A stretch of 64,000 bases of DNA from Erysipelotrichales bacterium (GCA_022508565.1 JAFLUY010000002.1:117909-181908), one strand, 5' to 3'. Positions 1-8,841 are shown, counted from the first letter of the stretch. Numbers and translations: made by a program. The notes: a model not told the origin generated them from the sequence alone.

Positions 1-161
1 ATAATATTCGCTTTGCATTCTATGAGTTTGATAATGACGGATGTAAATTCCGTGATTGCAAGCACCTTAATGAAATAGGTTGCAAAGTAATAGATGATGT
101 TGAAGCTGGTATTATCCTAAAAAGTAGATATAGCAATTATAGAGATATGGTGATTAAATGA
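1..161 (+). CDS. rsgA: Ribosome small-subunit GTPase RsgA, C-terminal end (5' truncated by window)
   Basis: Reading from base 3, the frame gives about 52 residues ending at TGA 159-161. It contains the zinc-knuckle pattern CKFRDCKHLNEIGC followed by an acidic helix and the typical SRYSNYRDM ending, which is the C-terminal signature of the circularly permuted GTPase RsgA (YloQ/YjeQ), a factor in 30S subunit maturation. The stop overlaps the ATG of the following rpe gene (ATGA), so the two are translationally coupled. Adjacent rsgA and rpe is also the order in Bacillus. The gene is missing from the ORF track because its start lies outside the window. Confidence 0.85.
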   Translation, partial: NIRFAFYEFDNDGCKFRDCKHLNEIGCKVIDDVEAGIILKSRYSNYRDMVIK

Positions 162-787
162 AAACAAGTATTTCTTTCTTAAAAAGTAAATATGATCGTG
201 CTGAAGCGATTGCTAAAATCATGGAAACTGATACAGATTATATTCATGTTGATATGATGGACGGAATCTTTGTTGAAAGAAGTGTTTTATCAATAAGTGA
301 AGTTAAAGACTTGCTAAGTAATTCTAAAAAATTATTAGATATTCATTTAATGGTAGCGCACCCAAAAAATTATATTAATGAACTTGCAGAATTAAATGCA
401 AAATATATAACTATTCATGCGGAGATTCAAGATGATATTAATGAACTTATTGATTTAATTCATTCATATGGCATATCAGCCGGAATTGCTATTAATCCTG
501 AAAGTGGAGTAGATTCTATTAATGATTATTTAGATAATATAGAATATGTTCTTATTATGGGAGTAGATCCTGGGTATGGCGGACAAGAATTGAAGTTAGA
601 AAGTGTAAAAAAAATAGAAGAACTTCAAAGTTTGCGCGAACAATACAATTACCATTATCAAATATCACTAGATGGTGGAGTTAATGATAAAACTAGACCA
701 CTTTTAAATGGCTTAGATATTATAGTATCGGGTTCATATGTGTGCATATCAGATAATTATCAAGAAATTATAAATACACTAAGGTGA
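158..787 (+). CDS. rpe: Ribulose-phosphate 3-epimerase
   Basis: This 209-residue TIM-barrel protein interconverts ribulose 5-phosphate and xylulose 5-phosphate in the pentose phosphate pathway. Visible family motifs are HVDMMDG (residues 30-36, metal-binding His and catalytic Asp), DIHLMV (about 61-66), GVDPGYGGQE with the flexible phosphate-contacting loop, and SLDGGV followed by SGSYV near the C-terminus, which binds phosphate. The PGFxGQ loop of most family members reads PGYGGQ here, a conservative change. The start ATG overlaps the rsgA stop. A terminator hairpin begins at the final codons. Length is slightly short of the usual 215-225 residues. Confidence 0.9.
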   Translation: MKTSISFLKSKYDRAEAIAKIMETDTDYIHVDMMDGIFVERSVLSISEVKDLLSNSKKLLDIHLMVAHPKNYINELAELNAKYITIHAEIQDDINELIDLIHSYGISAGIAINPESGVDSINDYLDNIEYVLIMGVDPGYGGQELKLESVKKIEELQSLREQYNYHYQISLDGGVNDKTRPLLNGLDIIVSGSYVCISDNYQEIINTLR

Positions 788-804
788 CTTAGTGTATTTT
801 TTTT
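772..804 (+). terminator. Intrinsic terminator of rsgA-rpe
   Basis: A 12-bp perfect stem (AAATACACTAAG / CTTAGTGTATTT) with a GTGA loop is followed by a T run. The rpe stop codon lies in the loop, so the terminator overlaps the coding end. Confidence 0.85.
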
Positions 805-850
805 CTTAATCTAATATGGTATATTATATATAAGAATAGGAGAGTATTTT

Positions 851-1747
851 ATGAAAATAGTAAAAGAATATATTATGAATTTCTTTAATGGATTTTGTAT
901 GGCACTTGCAGATTCTGTACCAGGTGTATCAGGAGGTACAATTGCGTTTCTATTAGGTTTTTATGATAAATTTATTGATTCTTTAGATGACTTATTTAGA
1001 GGAAAACTAGAAGATAAGAAAAAAGCCCTTATTTTCCTAATTAAAATAGGAATAGGTTGGGTAGCTGGATTTGCAGCATCTGCTACAATTTTATCTAATC
1101 TTTTTTCAACTAAGATATATTTAATGTCATCATTATTTATTGGTTTTATTATTGCAGCAATACCATTAATAATAAAGCAAGAAATAGACTCATTTAAAGG
1201 GCATTTAAAAAATCTAATATTTACTCTTATTGGTATAATATTAGTTGTAACAATTACATTATTAAATGGTAATACAAACTTAAATATAAACTTAGGTGAT
1301 GCTAATTTATTTACTTATATTTATATATTCTTTGCTGCATCAGTAGCAATAACTGCCATGGTCTTACCAGGAATTTCAGGATCAACACTTTTACTAGTAT
1401 TTGGTTTATATATTCCAATTATGGGTGCAATTAAATCTTTATTAACATTAGACTTCAGCGTATTGCCAGTATTAATAGTATTTGGATTTGGGGTTCTTTT
1501 TGGAATTATCTTCTTTGTTAAATTAATTCGTTATCTTTTAACAAATTATAGAAGTGCAGTATGTTATACAATTATTGGTATGATGCTTGGATCTTTATAT
1601 TCAATAGTTATGGGACCAACTACTTTAGATGAACCTTTAAAAATGTTAACATTTGAGACTTTTGATATTTTATTCTTTGCTATTGGAATAATCATAATTG
1701 GAGCACTTGAAATTATAAGAGTTAAGCTAAATAAAGCCGATGTGTAA
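851..1747 (+). CDS. popT: DUF368 polytopic membrane protein, undecaprenyl-phosphate translocase (PopT family)
   Basis: This 298-residue protein has about eight to nine hydrophobic segments and the two inverted family signatures DSVPGVSGGTIAFLLGFYD (near residue 20) and LPGISGSTLLLVFGLY (near 175). These are diagnostic of DUF368. Members of this family were shown in other bacteria to recycle undecaprenyl phosphate to the inner leaflet for cell-wall synthesis, alongside the DedA-type UptA. The role here is inferred from family membership. A good AGGAGAG ribosome site lies upstream of ATG 851, and an extended -10 (TGGTATATT, 817-825) gives the gene its own promoter after the rpe terminator. Confidence 0.85.
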   Translation: MKIVKEYIMNFFNGFCMALADSVPGVSGGTIAFLLGFYDKFIDSLDDLFRGKLEDKKKALIFLIKIGIGWVAGFAASATILSNLFSTKIYLMSSLFIGFIIAAIPLIIKQEIDSFKGHLKNLIFTLIGIILVVTITLLNGNTNLNINLGDANLFTYIYIFFAASVAITAMVLPGISGSTLLLVFGLYIPIMGAIKSLLTLDFSVLPVLIVFGFGVLFGIIFFVKLIRYLLTNYRSAVCYTIIGMMLGSLYSIVMGPTTLDEPLKMLTFETFDILFFAIGIIIIGALEIIRVKLNKADV

Positions 1748-1846
1748 ACAAGTAAAATAATTGTCAAAATATGTTGAATATAAGGAAATTTACTGATAAA
1801 ATTTTAATTAGAGTAAATAATAATAGGGAAAGGGAGAGAAAACATT

Positions 1847-2515
1847 ATGACAAACTCTAAAAAACAAGTAAGAAAAAATAGAAGAAATAAGAAAGGAATA
1901 TTAATATTAATCGTTCTATTAGCTATTGGATTCGCAGCTGTAACTACAACATTATATATTAATGGTACAATTAGAATCGGGGCAAATCAAAAAAACTTTG
2001 ATGATAAATTAGTTTTTACAAGTGCTAATATAAGTTATGATCAAAAATCATCAAATGTATTACAAACGACTATTACTCCTATTGGAGAAGATGGAGTTAA
2101 AACATTAGAATTTTCTGTTGGAGTTTTCAAAAATATTGGAGAATATGCAACAGTAAATTATACAATAATGAATGATTCACAATATATAGCAGAACTAGAA
2201 GATATTGTATGTAAAGTATTTGATGAAGAGGAAACAGATATTACTGATAAAGTTTCTCAAAGAAAAGAATATATTAGTTTAGAAACTAGCAGTTTTGGCG
2301 CTAATAAAGAACTTAACCCTGGCTCTTCAACTAGTGGCTATTTAACAGTTACAATGATCAAATCTTATGTTGGTTCTACAGCAGTAGCAGATGAAGAGAA
2401 ATCTGAAGATACTGACACAAAAACATATACTATTAAATGTACAATCAAAGCAAATGCTAAATCTAATTCAGCATCTAGCGATAACGATGACGCAAGTGGT
2501 AGCGCTAGCGCATAA
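1847..2515 (+). CDS. TasA/camelysin-like secreted protein with SipW-type signal peptide
   Basis: This 222-residue protein starts with a very basic N-terminus (KKQVRKNRRNKKG), then a hydrophobic segment ending in TTTLYINGTIRIG, as in SipW-cognate signal peptides. The mature part is beta-rich and resembles TasA-type proteins in layout. The last 20 residues are a Ser/Asp/Ala-rich tail. The next gene encodes a SipW-like signal peptidase and the third a DUF5305 protein, a combination that supports an exported fibre or matrix component. GGGAGAG precedes ATG 1847. The assignment to TasA is by signal peptide and neighbours; the mature domain is divergent, so substrate or structural role is uncertain. 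Confidence 0.6.
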   Translation: MTNSKKQVRKNRRNKKGILILIVLLAIGFAAVTTTLYINGTIRIGANQKNFDDKLVFTSANISYDQKSSNVLQTTITPIGEDGVKTLEFSVGVFKNIGEYATVNYTIMNDSQYIAELEDIVCKVFDEEETDITDKVSQRKEYISLETSSFGANKELNPGSSTSGYLTVTMIKSYVGSTAVADEEKSEDTDTKTYTIKCTIKANAKSNSASSDNDDASGSASA

Positions 2516-2557
2516 TAAAACAGTAGAATAAAAACTAATTAAAAAGTGGTGAGAAAT

Positions 2558-3691
2558 ATGTATAAATATATAATGCAACTATGCACAATATTGTTAACTA
2601 TTTCTCTTTTATTCTTTAATATTTATTTTATAAAATCAGCTAGTTACGGTATTACAATATTAGTATTATTCGGTTGTTTAATAATAAGTAGATTAATATC
2701 TGGTTATAGAAGACCTGATAAAAGAGATTTTATTTATAAAGAGATTTTAATAATAGGGTTGGCTTTTTTAATACAAAGTGTGTTATATTTAATATCTTCT
2801 AAAAGTGGTTTTAATACCAATTTTAGTTCGATGTTTAAGAATTACATTTCTAAAACAACAATATTTTCAGTTTTCTTGATAGTTTTTATAAGAGAGATTA
2901 TAAGATATATAGTTGTAAATATAGAAACTAGAAGAAAAATATCTAAAGTATTAATTAACTTATTACTATTGATATTGTGTGTTTTAGTAGATTTGAGTGT
3001 TGCAACTAAAATATACACATTTACATCATTTACTTTAGTATATGATTTTATAGCGTTATTCTTAATACCTAGTGTAGCTAAGAATATACTATTAAACTAT
3101 TTAAGTGTGACTAATGGTTTTGTACTTACATTCTCGTATGTACTAATAATGGATTTATATATCTATTTTATGCCAGTTACACCAAACTTAAATACGTTAC
3201 TAGAAGCTGTAACATTATTAGTATTCCCTTATGTAGTTTATGCTATGTATAATAGTTTCACTGCAAGAAGAGTACTAATAGAAAAAAAAGAATTAAAAAA
3301 AGAAAATAAATTAGTAAATACATTATCAATTATTATTTTTGGTATTCTTGTGTGCTTAGTATCAAGAGAGTTTAAGTACTCTATGATTGGAATTGGCTCT
3401 GGCTCAATGACTGGTACTATAAATAAAGGCGATGCAATAATTTACCGAAGATATGAAGGAAATGAAAACTTGAAGGACAAAGTAATTGTTTTTAGAAAAA
3501 GCAATGTCTTAATTGTCCACAGAGTTATAAAGAGTTATGTGCTTGATAATGGGACAATCTATCAAACCAAGGGAGACTACAATGATAGTCCAGATAGTTG
3601 GGTTGTTACAGATGAAGATATAGTTGGTGTAGTTGAAAAACGAGTGCCATTTATAGCTTGGCCATCTGTTATATTAAGTGAAATATTTTAA
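2558..3691 (+). CDS. SipW/ER-type signal peptidase I with large polytopic N-terminal domain
   Basis: The C-terminal 100 residues of this 377-residue protein carry a signal peptidase fold of the Ser-His (SipW/archaeal/ER) type: GSGSMTGTINKGD with the nucleophile Ser near 283, VHRV with His near 321 in place of the usual Lys, then TKGDYNDSPDSW and DIVGVV. The first 270 residues hold about seven hydrophobic segments, much longer than a typical SipW of about 190 residues. It sits between the TasA-like protein, which is its probable substrate, and a DUF5305 gene. The ORF track starts at GTG 2546. I prefer ATG 2558 because GGTGAG (2548-2553) sits just before it. Confidence 0.75.
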   Translation: MYKYIMQLCTILLTISLLFFNIYFIKSASYGITILVLFGCLIISRLISGYRRPDKRDFIYKEILIIGLAFLIQSVLYLISSKSGFNTNFSSMFKNYISKTTIFSVFLIVFIREIIRYIVVNIETRRKISKVLINLLLLILCVLVDLSVATKIYTFTSFTLVYDFIALFLIPSVAKNILLNYLSVTNGFVLTFSYVLIMDLYIYFMPVTPNLNTLLEAVTLLVFPYVVYAMYNSFTARRVLIEKKELKKENKLVNTLSIIIFGILVCLVSREFKYSMIGIGSGSMTGTINKGDAIIYRRYEGNENLKDKVIVFRKSNVLIVHRVIKSYVLDNGTIYQTKGDYNDSPDSWVVTDEDIVGVVEKRVPFIAWPSVILSEIF

Positions 3692-3707
3692 AAAGTGAGT
3701 GGTTAGA

Positions 3708-4799
3708 ATGGATAAGGTAGAATTACCAGTATTGAAAGGAAAAAGTAGTCAAAAGTATATACCAATGACAGTCATTGTGGGTATTGTTATACTTGTGGTT
3801 TTGTTGTTGATAACTAGTTTATCTTTAACAATCAAAAAGACATATAAAATTAACTACAGTGATTCATCTGACTTAGATTATAAAGTATATTTAAAACCAA
3901 ATGACTATTTTGAATCAAAATATTTAGGAAAACAAAAGCAATATATTTCAACATTAATTGATTATGTTGATGCTGATTTCACATATAGATTCTCAAGTGA
4001 TGATGATATTGACATTGATTATGAATATTATATTCTAGCAAATCTTGTCATTACAAACACAGATGGAAAAACTATTAATGAGAAAAAAGAATACTTATTA
4101 AGTACTAAAAAAGTAACGGCAGAGAATAATAGATTAAGTGTTAATGAAAACGTTAAAATTGATTATGACAAGTATAATCAATGGGCTAAAGAATTCATTG
4201 AAACTTATAAATTAACTGCAAATGCTAATTTAATAGTTAGTCTAAATGTAGATGTTAAAGGATCTAAAAAAGAATTTGATAAAACTGTTTCCGATAGAGG
4301 AGTTATTACTCTAAATATTCCATTAACCACTAAAACAGTAGATATTTCTATGGATTACGAATTATCTAATAATAAAAATGCTGTTTTACAATACAGTGAA
4401 GCAATTATTAAAAATAAAACATTGTTTACTGGAGGAATCGCATTTATTGTTTTGGATATTATAGGTATTATATCTATTATTGCTTACATAATTATAAATA
4501 GAGATGAACAGGAACGTTATCGTGTTGCTCTTAATAAAATTTTAAGAGACAACGAAAGATATATAAGTGAAACAATTATTACTGAGAGAGTAGAAGACAT
4601 GATGAAAACTAGATCATTAAGAATTGAAGTTGTAAAAACCTTTAATTCCTTAATGGATATTCGTGATAGTTTAAATAAACCAATTTTATATCACGAAGAA
4701 AAACATGGTGAACAAGCTGTATTCTATATCATCAGTGAACGAGTTGGTTACATATATGTCATGAGCGTTGAAGATTTCATAAAAACTAAAAAGAAATAA
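3708..4799 (+). CDS. DUF5305-family membrane protein of the SipW module
   Basis: This 363-residue protein has an N-terminal transmembrane segment (about residues 18-42), a beta-rich external domain beginning YKVYLKPNDYFESKYLG and containing a KQYISTLIDYVDADFTYRF-like stretch typical of DUF5305, and a second transmembrane segment (about 250-270). A cytoplasmic tail of about 90 residues follows. DUF5305 proteins are often found beside SipW-type peptidases in Firmicutes and archaea; their role is unknown, and assembly or anchoring of the TasA-like product is a reasonable inference. The ORF track starts at GTG 3699, but ATG 3708 gives better spacing from the GTGAGTGG stretch. It is followed by a terminator. 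Confidence 0.65.
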   Translation: MDKVELPVLKGKSSQKYIPMTVIVGIVILVVLLLITSLSLTIKKTYKINYSDSSDLDYKVYLKPNDYFESKYLGKQKQYISTLIDYVDADFTYRFSSDDDIDIDYEYYILANLVITNTDGKTINEKKEYLLSTKKVTAENNRLSVNENVKIDYDKYNQWAKEFIETYKLTANANLIVSLNVDVKGSKKEFDKTVSDRGVITLNIPLTTKTVDISMDYELSNNKNAVLQYSEAIIKNKTLFTGGIAFIVLDIIGIISIIAYIIINRDEQERYRVALNKILRDNERYISETIITERVEDMMKTRSLRIEVVKTFNSLMDIRDSLNKPILYHEEKHGEQAVFYIISERVGYIYVMSVEDFIKTKKK

Positions 4800-4807
4800 T
4801 TTAATTA

Positions 4808-4839
4808 AAAAGAATTAGAAAATAATTTCTAATTCTTTT
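4808..4839 (+). terminator. Terminator after the TasA/SipW/DUF5305 module
   Basis: A 14-bp A/T-rich stem (AAAAGAATTAGAAA paired with TTTCTAATTCTTTT) with a TAA-type loop ends the three-gene module. Confidence 0.75.
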
Positions 4840-4888
4840 ATTGTTTATTTTTTTTATACGCTTTTATATAATTATTGTAGGTGATGAT

Positions 4889-5998
4889 ATGAGTAATATT
4901 TTAGATTACGTAAAACAACATAAAAATAAAACATTAAAAGAATTTCCTTTCAATAATGTTGATAATGTAATATTATCATCTATTTCTTATCTTGATTTTG
5001 GAAGTATCCTAAAGAATAGAAAATTATCAGTTGAAGAAGCAGGTTATTTATTTTTTAATAAGTATACTAAAAAGGAATTAAATAATAATTTATTTTCGGT
5101 TACTGCTGCAATTAAGATATTCAAAGCAATTTATAAAACAAATAGATATAAAAATTTGATCCTTTATAATTATATCTATAAGACAAGTATAAATAAACAA
5201 TTCTCCGCAGTTTTTATTGATATTGATGAAAATATAACATTTATTTCTTTTGAAGGGACTGACGAATTAGTAAGTGGCTGGAGAGAAGACGCCGAATTGG
5301 TTTATAAATATCCAGTAGAATCACAAAAAGAAGCTATTAAATATATTAATAGAAATATAAGTATGTTTTCAAATAGAGATTATTTAGTTGGAGGACATTC
5401 AAAGGGTGGCAATCTAGCCTTAGTTGCAACTATGAATGCAAATCCAATAGTAAGATCAAAAATAAAGACAATATATATGAATGATGGAGTAGGTTTAAAG
5501 GAAAAACAACTTAATTCTAAAAAATATAAATGTGTAAAGAATAGAATAGTAAGAATAATTCCAGATCATTCAATATTTGGTTTAATTAATAAACATGATG
5601 TAGATCCAATCGTAATTTACTCAAAGAAAAAAGGTGTAATGGCTCACAATATTTTATATTGGGAAACAGAAGGAACAGACTTTGTTCCAGCAAAACTATC
5701 TTTATTTAGTAAAAAATTAAATGAAAAACTAAAGAATTGGATTGAAACCTATGATGATAATCAAAGAAAAGAGGTTGTAGATGATATCTTTCAAATATTT
5801 GCAAGAGCCAATATAACTAATGTTTTAGCAATAAAAAAGGGAACAATTAATAAGCTTATTAGTATTAGACAAGAGTCTAAGCGGCTAAGTCCAAAATCCA
5901 AAAAAGCTCTTGATGAACTAATAAACCTCTTAATTGCTTTATTAAAAGAAGAATCAAGTAATTATATTAGTAGTAAGTTTTCTAAATTAAAACATTAA
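4889..5998 (+). CDS. DUF2974 (Mbeg1-like) alpha/beta hydrolase
   Basis: This 369-residue protein has the alpha/beta-hydrolase nucleophile elbow GGHSKGG with Ser near residue 171, preceded by a lipase-like strand (FISFEGTDELVSGWREDAEL) as in the DUF2974 family, which is common in Firmicutes. Substrates are not established; lipase or esterase activity is inferred from fold. No signal peptide is seen, so it should act in the cytoplasm. The ORF track begins at ATG 4841, but that hydrophobic extension overlaps the preceding terminator. AGGTGAT just upstream of ATG 4889 marks the real start. The gene stands alone with no clear operon partner. Confidence 0.75.
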   Translation: MSNILDYVKQHKNKTLKEFPFNNVDNVILSSISYLDFGSILKNRKLSVEEAGYLFFNKYTKKELNNNLFSVTAAIKIFKAIYKTNRYKNLILYNYIYKTSINKQFSAVFIDIDENITFISFEGTDELVSGWREDAELVYKYPVESQKEAIKYINRNISMFSNRDYLVGGHSKGGNLALVATMNANPIVRSKIKTIYMNDGVGLKEKQLNSKKYKCVKNRIVRIIPDHSIFGLINKHDVDPIVIYSKKKGVMAHNILYWETEGTDFVPAKLSLFSKKLNEKLKNWIETYDDNQRKEVVDDIFQIFARANITNVLAIKKGTINKLISIRQESKRLSPKSKKALDELINLLIALLKEESSNYISSKFSKLKH

Positions 5999-5999
5999 T

Positions 6000-6054
6000 T
6001 TGACATAATTTTATTAAATTAAATATATATTATTGACGATTACTATGGTATAAT
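6000..6054 (+). promoter_or_regulatory. Promoter region of the GNAT gene
   Basis: TTGACA (6000-6005) and TATATA (6024-6029) are 18 bases apart. A second candidate is the extended -10 TGGTATAAT (6046-6054), which is closer to the ribosome site. I cannot tell which is used. Confidence 0.45.
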
Positions 6055-6080
6055 TTTATTATAGATACGAAGGTAATAAT

Positions 6081-6605
6081 ATGGAATTTGAAACTAAAAA
6101 TCTTGAAGTTAAAAAATTTATTCCTGAATACATTAATATTATGTATCAAACATGGGGAACCGATCGTGATGTGGGCAAATATATGCCTGGTTTTAGAGTG
6201 GACTGGGATATTGAAGGTTTTAAAGATTATATTATCCGTACGTATAAAGATGAATATCACACAAGAGCAATTATAAAAGAAAAAAGCAGTAATAGAATAA
6301 TTGGTAATATTTCTTTATACCAAGAAGATAGTAGAAGTAAATCAGTTACCATTTGGTTAATAAAAGAATGTTGGAATAAAGGATATGGAAAAGAAGTCTT
6401 AAAATATATCGTTAAAGAACTTAAGAAAACTGATTTAGGAAGTATCTATGCAACATGCGATGCAAGAAACTTAGGTGCAAAAACAATTTTAGAAAAATGT
6501 GAATTTGAACTAATTGATTCAATACCAAATTATCGTGAAGATATAGATGGTAATATTGGTGATGAATTACTATATGAAATTGAATTAAAAAAAGTGCAAT
6601 ATTAA
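6081..6605 (+). CDS. GNAT-family N-acetyltransferase (RimJ/RimL-like)
   Basis: This 174-residue protein shows the GNAT pattern of the Acetyltransf_3 type: a central strand RIIGNISLYQED, then SVTIWLIKECWNKGYGKEVLKYIV containing the acetyl-CoA pyrophosphate loop (NKGYGKE), then YATCDARNLGAKTILEKCEFE, where Asn-x-x-Ala-x-x-x-Leu-x-x-x-Gly is the usual helix, with the family Gly replaced by Cys-Glu. It should transfer acetyl from acetyl-CoA to an amine; the target is unknown. AGGTAATAAT before ATG 6081 is a modest ribosome site. A terminator follows the stop. Confidence 0.8.
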   Translation: MEFETKNLEVKKFIPEYINIMYQTWGTDRDVGKYMPGFRVDWDIEGFKDYIIRTYKDEYHTRAIIKEKSSNRIIGNISLYQEDSRSKSVTIWLIKECWNKGYGKEVLKYIVKELKKTDLGSIYATCDARNLGAKTILEKCEFELIDSIPNYREDIDGNIGDELLYEIELKKVQY

Positions 6606-6630
6606 ACAAGATTTAAATCTTGTTTTTTTA
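6604..6630 (+). terminator. Terminator after GNAT gene
   Basis: AAACAAGATTT and AAATCTTGTTT form a stem followed by TTTT directly after the stop codon. Confidence 0.75.
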
Positions 6631-6668
6631 TTGTTCAAAAGTTTATAATAAATTCAAAGGTGATGGTT

Positions 6669-7211
6669 ATGAAAAGATGTTCTTGGGTTAATTTAAATAA
6701 TGATCTTTATATAAATTATCATGATTATGAATGGGGAGTACCATCTCATGATGATACTTATCTTTTTGAAATGCTGTTACTTGAATCATTTCAAGCAGGA
6801 TTATCATGGGAATGTGTTTTAAATAAGCGAGAATATTTTAAAGAAGCTTTTGATAACTTTGATTATAAAATAATATCTAAATACGATGAAGAAAAAATAG
6901 AAGAACTCATGAATAATAAAAATATAATAAGAAATAGTCTAAAAATAAAAGCTGCTATTAACAATGCTAAAATATTTATGGATATACAAGAGAAGTTCGA
7001 CTCTTTTGATAAATATATTTGGTCTTTTACAAATGGCGAAGCAGTAGTTGGCAATGGGACTAATACAACATCAGTTCTATCAGATAAAATATCAGCTGAT
7101 TTAGTTAAAAGAGGAATGAAGTTTGTTGGAAGTACAATTATATATTCATATCTTCAAGCAATCGGTATTATTAATGATCATGAAGATACTTGTCGTTTTA
7201 AAAATAATTGA
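6669..7211 (+). CDS. tag: DNA-3-methyladenine glycosylase I
   Basis: This 180-residue protein begins MKRCSWVN and continues YHDYEWGVPSHDD, the Tag family signature. It removes 3-methyladenine from alkylated DNA to start base-excision repair. Zinc ligands expected in Tag are visible: the Cys in KRCSW, the His in YHDYEWG, and His and Cys in the C-terminal DHEDTCRF. FQAGLSWECVLNKRE is the conserved helix near the base pocket, and NGTNTTSVLSDKIS and MKFVGSTIIYSYLQA match the HhH part. The ORF track starts at GTG 6660, but AAAGGTGAT points to ATG 6669. Only a few bases separate it from the promoter of the next gene. Confidence 0.92.
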   Translation: MKRCSWVNLNNDLYINYHDYEWGVPSHDDTYLFEMLLLESFQAGLSWECVLNKREYFKEAFDNFDYKIISKYDEEKIEELMNNKNIIRNSLKIKAAINNAKIFMDIQEKFDSFDKYIWSFTNGEAVVGNGTNTTSVLSDKISADLVKRGMKFVGSTIIYSYLQAIGIINDHEDTCRFKNN

Positions 7212-7235
7212 CATTATTTATAATTAATATATAAT
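7208..7235 (+). promoter_or_regulatory. Sigma-70-type promoter of the 7260/8014 gene pair
   Basis: TTGACA (7208-7213) and TATAAT (7230-7235) with a 16-base spacer. The -35 overlaps the tag stop codon. Confidence 0.7.
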
Positions 7236-7259
7236 AAAGCATTAAAAGGAGAGATAATA

Positions 7260-7988
7260 ATGGGGAATGAAAAAAGATATTACAATCGAAATAGTATTAT
7301 AGAAAATTATTCTAATATTGCAGCTTATCAAATTGATTTACTTCCATTTGAAGTACAAATGGCTGTAGCAGAAAGAATCTATGCAACTCGCTTAAACAGA
7401 GCAAGAGAACAAGGATCAATAGTAATAACCGGAAAAATACATCCAATATTTGAACAATATTTTAAACTTAATGGATGCGTTGTAGATGTCTCAAATGAAT
7501 ATGTTCAAGTATCAAAAGTAACTAGTGTAAGTGATGATACATACATAGTATCAGAAGAATCGAAGAATTTATTAGATTATTATTTAAATCTTGTTATTTC
7601 TGCTAGATTAGATGCTTTTGAAAGCTATTTTAAACGCCTTGGTGTAGAAAATCTTGAGACTGCTCCTTTAACTAGAGAACAATATCTAGCATTAATGAGT
7701 ATAAGAAATGAATTTGTTGATTCTATAAGTATTGAATTAACACAAGAAGAACTTGAAGGTATTATTGCAGCTGAATTGTATTTTATATTAGAAACCATAA
7801 AAACTAATAAAAAAGGAACTGTTCCTGATTATTTAGCAGATACTTATAAAGATTACTTATTAAAATGTGATGCCATGAGAGATATACATAAGGTCATGGT
7901 AGACATATCTGAAGGTAAAGATGCAGAAATATTTCCGGTTAGTTTTTTAAGTCTTTGTGAAAAACGTAGAAATAAAGACAAGAATTAA
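7260..7988 (+). CDS. Unknown helical protein, paralogue of the next gene
   Basis: I do not recognise this 242-residue protein. It is soluble with no signal peptide or membrane segment, and appears mostly alpha-helical after an N-terminal mixed region. A central stretch, IFEQYFKLNGCVVDVS, matches FATYFRANGCLVSII in the following gene, and both continue with a similar DDTY / KDTY segment and then a helix, so the two are diverged paralogues. It ends with a basic KRRNKDKN tail. It has its own strong promoter and a GGAGAG ribosome site, and is separated from the next gene by 25 bases, so the two are probably co-transcribed. Confidence 0.7.
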   Translation: MGNEKRYYNRNSIIENYSNIAAYQIDLLPFEVQMAVAERIYATRLNRAREQGSIVITGKIHPIFEQYFKLNGCVVDVSNEYVQVSKVTSVSDDTYIVSEESKNLLDYYLNLVISARLDAFESYFKRLGVENLETAPLTREQYLALMSIRNEFVDSISIELTQEELEGIIAAELYFILETIKTNKKGTVPDYLADTYKDYLLKCDAMRDIHKVMVDISEGKDAEIFPVSFLSLCEKRRNKDKN

Positions 7989-8013
7989 AAAAAATAAAAG
8001 GGGAAGAATAATT

Positions 8014-8787
8014 ATGATGAGTATTAATTTTAATAAAGATGACTATATTAAAAATTATAGATTAACATTAAGAGAGTTTCATTTAATGGGCCCTGATTTA
8101 CAACTTACTTATGCACACAGATTATGTAAGGACATAGTTGAAAAAATACCAAATATAGGTGATGAACATAATACAACCGATTATATTCCAACATCACGAT
8201 TTGCTACATATTTCAGAGCTAACGGTTGTCTAGTTAGTATAATTGATCATGGAGCTTTTGGTCTTACTACAAATATTAAACGCGTATCTAAAGATACTTA
8301 TAAACCATCTGAATCTTCAGAAGAGTTACTTGAAGAATATAGACTAAAAGTTGGAACAGCAAAAGCTGAAATAATTGAAGAGTTACTAACTGAATATTTT
8401 TCTACACTTACAAGTGAGTTAGCAACAGATAAAAGAATGAATTTAAATCTAACAACAGTAGAAGAAATATTAACAACTTTTGAAAGCGAAATTTTATCAA
8501 CAATATATTTAGGTGATGAATTTCCAACTAGAGAAGAAGGGGAAAGAATTATTTCCGCATATGATAAAGGAAATATTAAACTATCAAAAGTAGAATTATC
8601 TAATGAACAAATAGCAAAATTTATTGGAGCAGAATTAGCTCAAGGTATATATCATCTTGAATTAGGAGAAGATGTAATCCTATCTGGCTCTGATTCTATG
8701 TTAATGGAATACTGTGATTATTTAAGAAGTTTAAATTATCAAGTTATTGAGACTGAAGAAAAAGCAGTAGTTAGAAAGATTGTTTAA
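8014..8787 (+). CDS. Unknown helical protein, paralogue of the preceding gene
   Basis: This 257-residue soluble protein is not recognised. It shares the YFxxNGCxV core and the following DTYxxSExSxxLLxxY pattern with the gene just upstream. An extra middle segment, roughly residues 125-190, has no counterpart there. No catalytic motif is evident. The ORF track starts at 7957, inside the upstream gene, but GGGGAAG at 8000-8006 lies before ATG 8014 (or 8017), so no overlap is needed. A weak hairpin (8786-8808) and the T-box promoter follow. Confidence 0.7.
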   Translation: MMSINFNKDDYIKNYRLTLREFHLMGPDLQLTYAHRLCKDIVEKIPNIGDEHNTTDYIPTSRFATYFRANGCLVSIIDHGAFGLTTNIKRVSKDTYKPSESSEELLEEYRLKVGTAKAEIIEELLTEYFSTLTSELATDKRMNLNLTTVEEILTTFESEILSTIYLGDEFPTREEGERIISAYDKGNIKLSKVELSNEQIAKFIGAELAQGIYHLELGEDVILSGSDSMLMEYCDYLRSLNYQVIETEEKAVVRKIV

Positions 8788-8796
8788 GAAATTATA

Positions 8797-8825
8797 TTGC
8801 AATTTCTTCTGAATAAAAGTATAAT
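8797..8825 (+). promoter_or_regulatory. Promoter of the T-box / valS operon
   Basis: TTGCAA (8797-8802) and TATAAT (8820-8825) are 17 bases apart. Transcription from here would produce the T-box leader. Confidence 0.65.
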
Positions 8826-8841
8826 TATATTGTAACTATAA

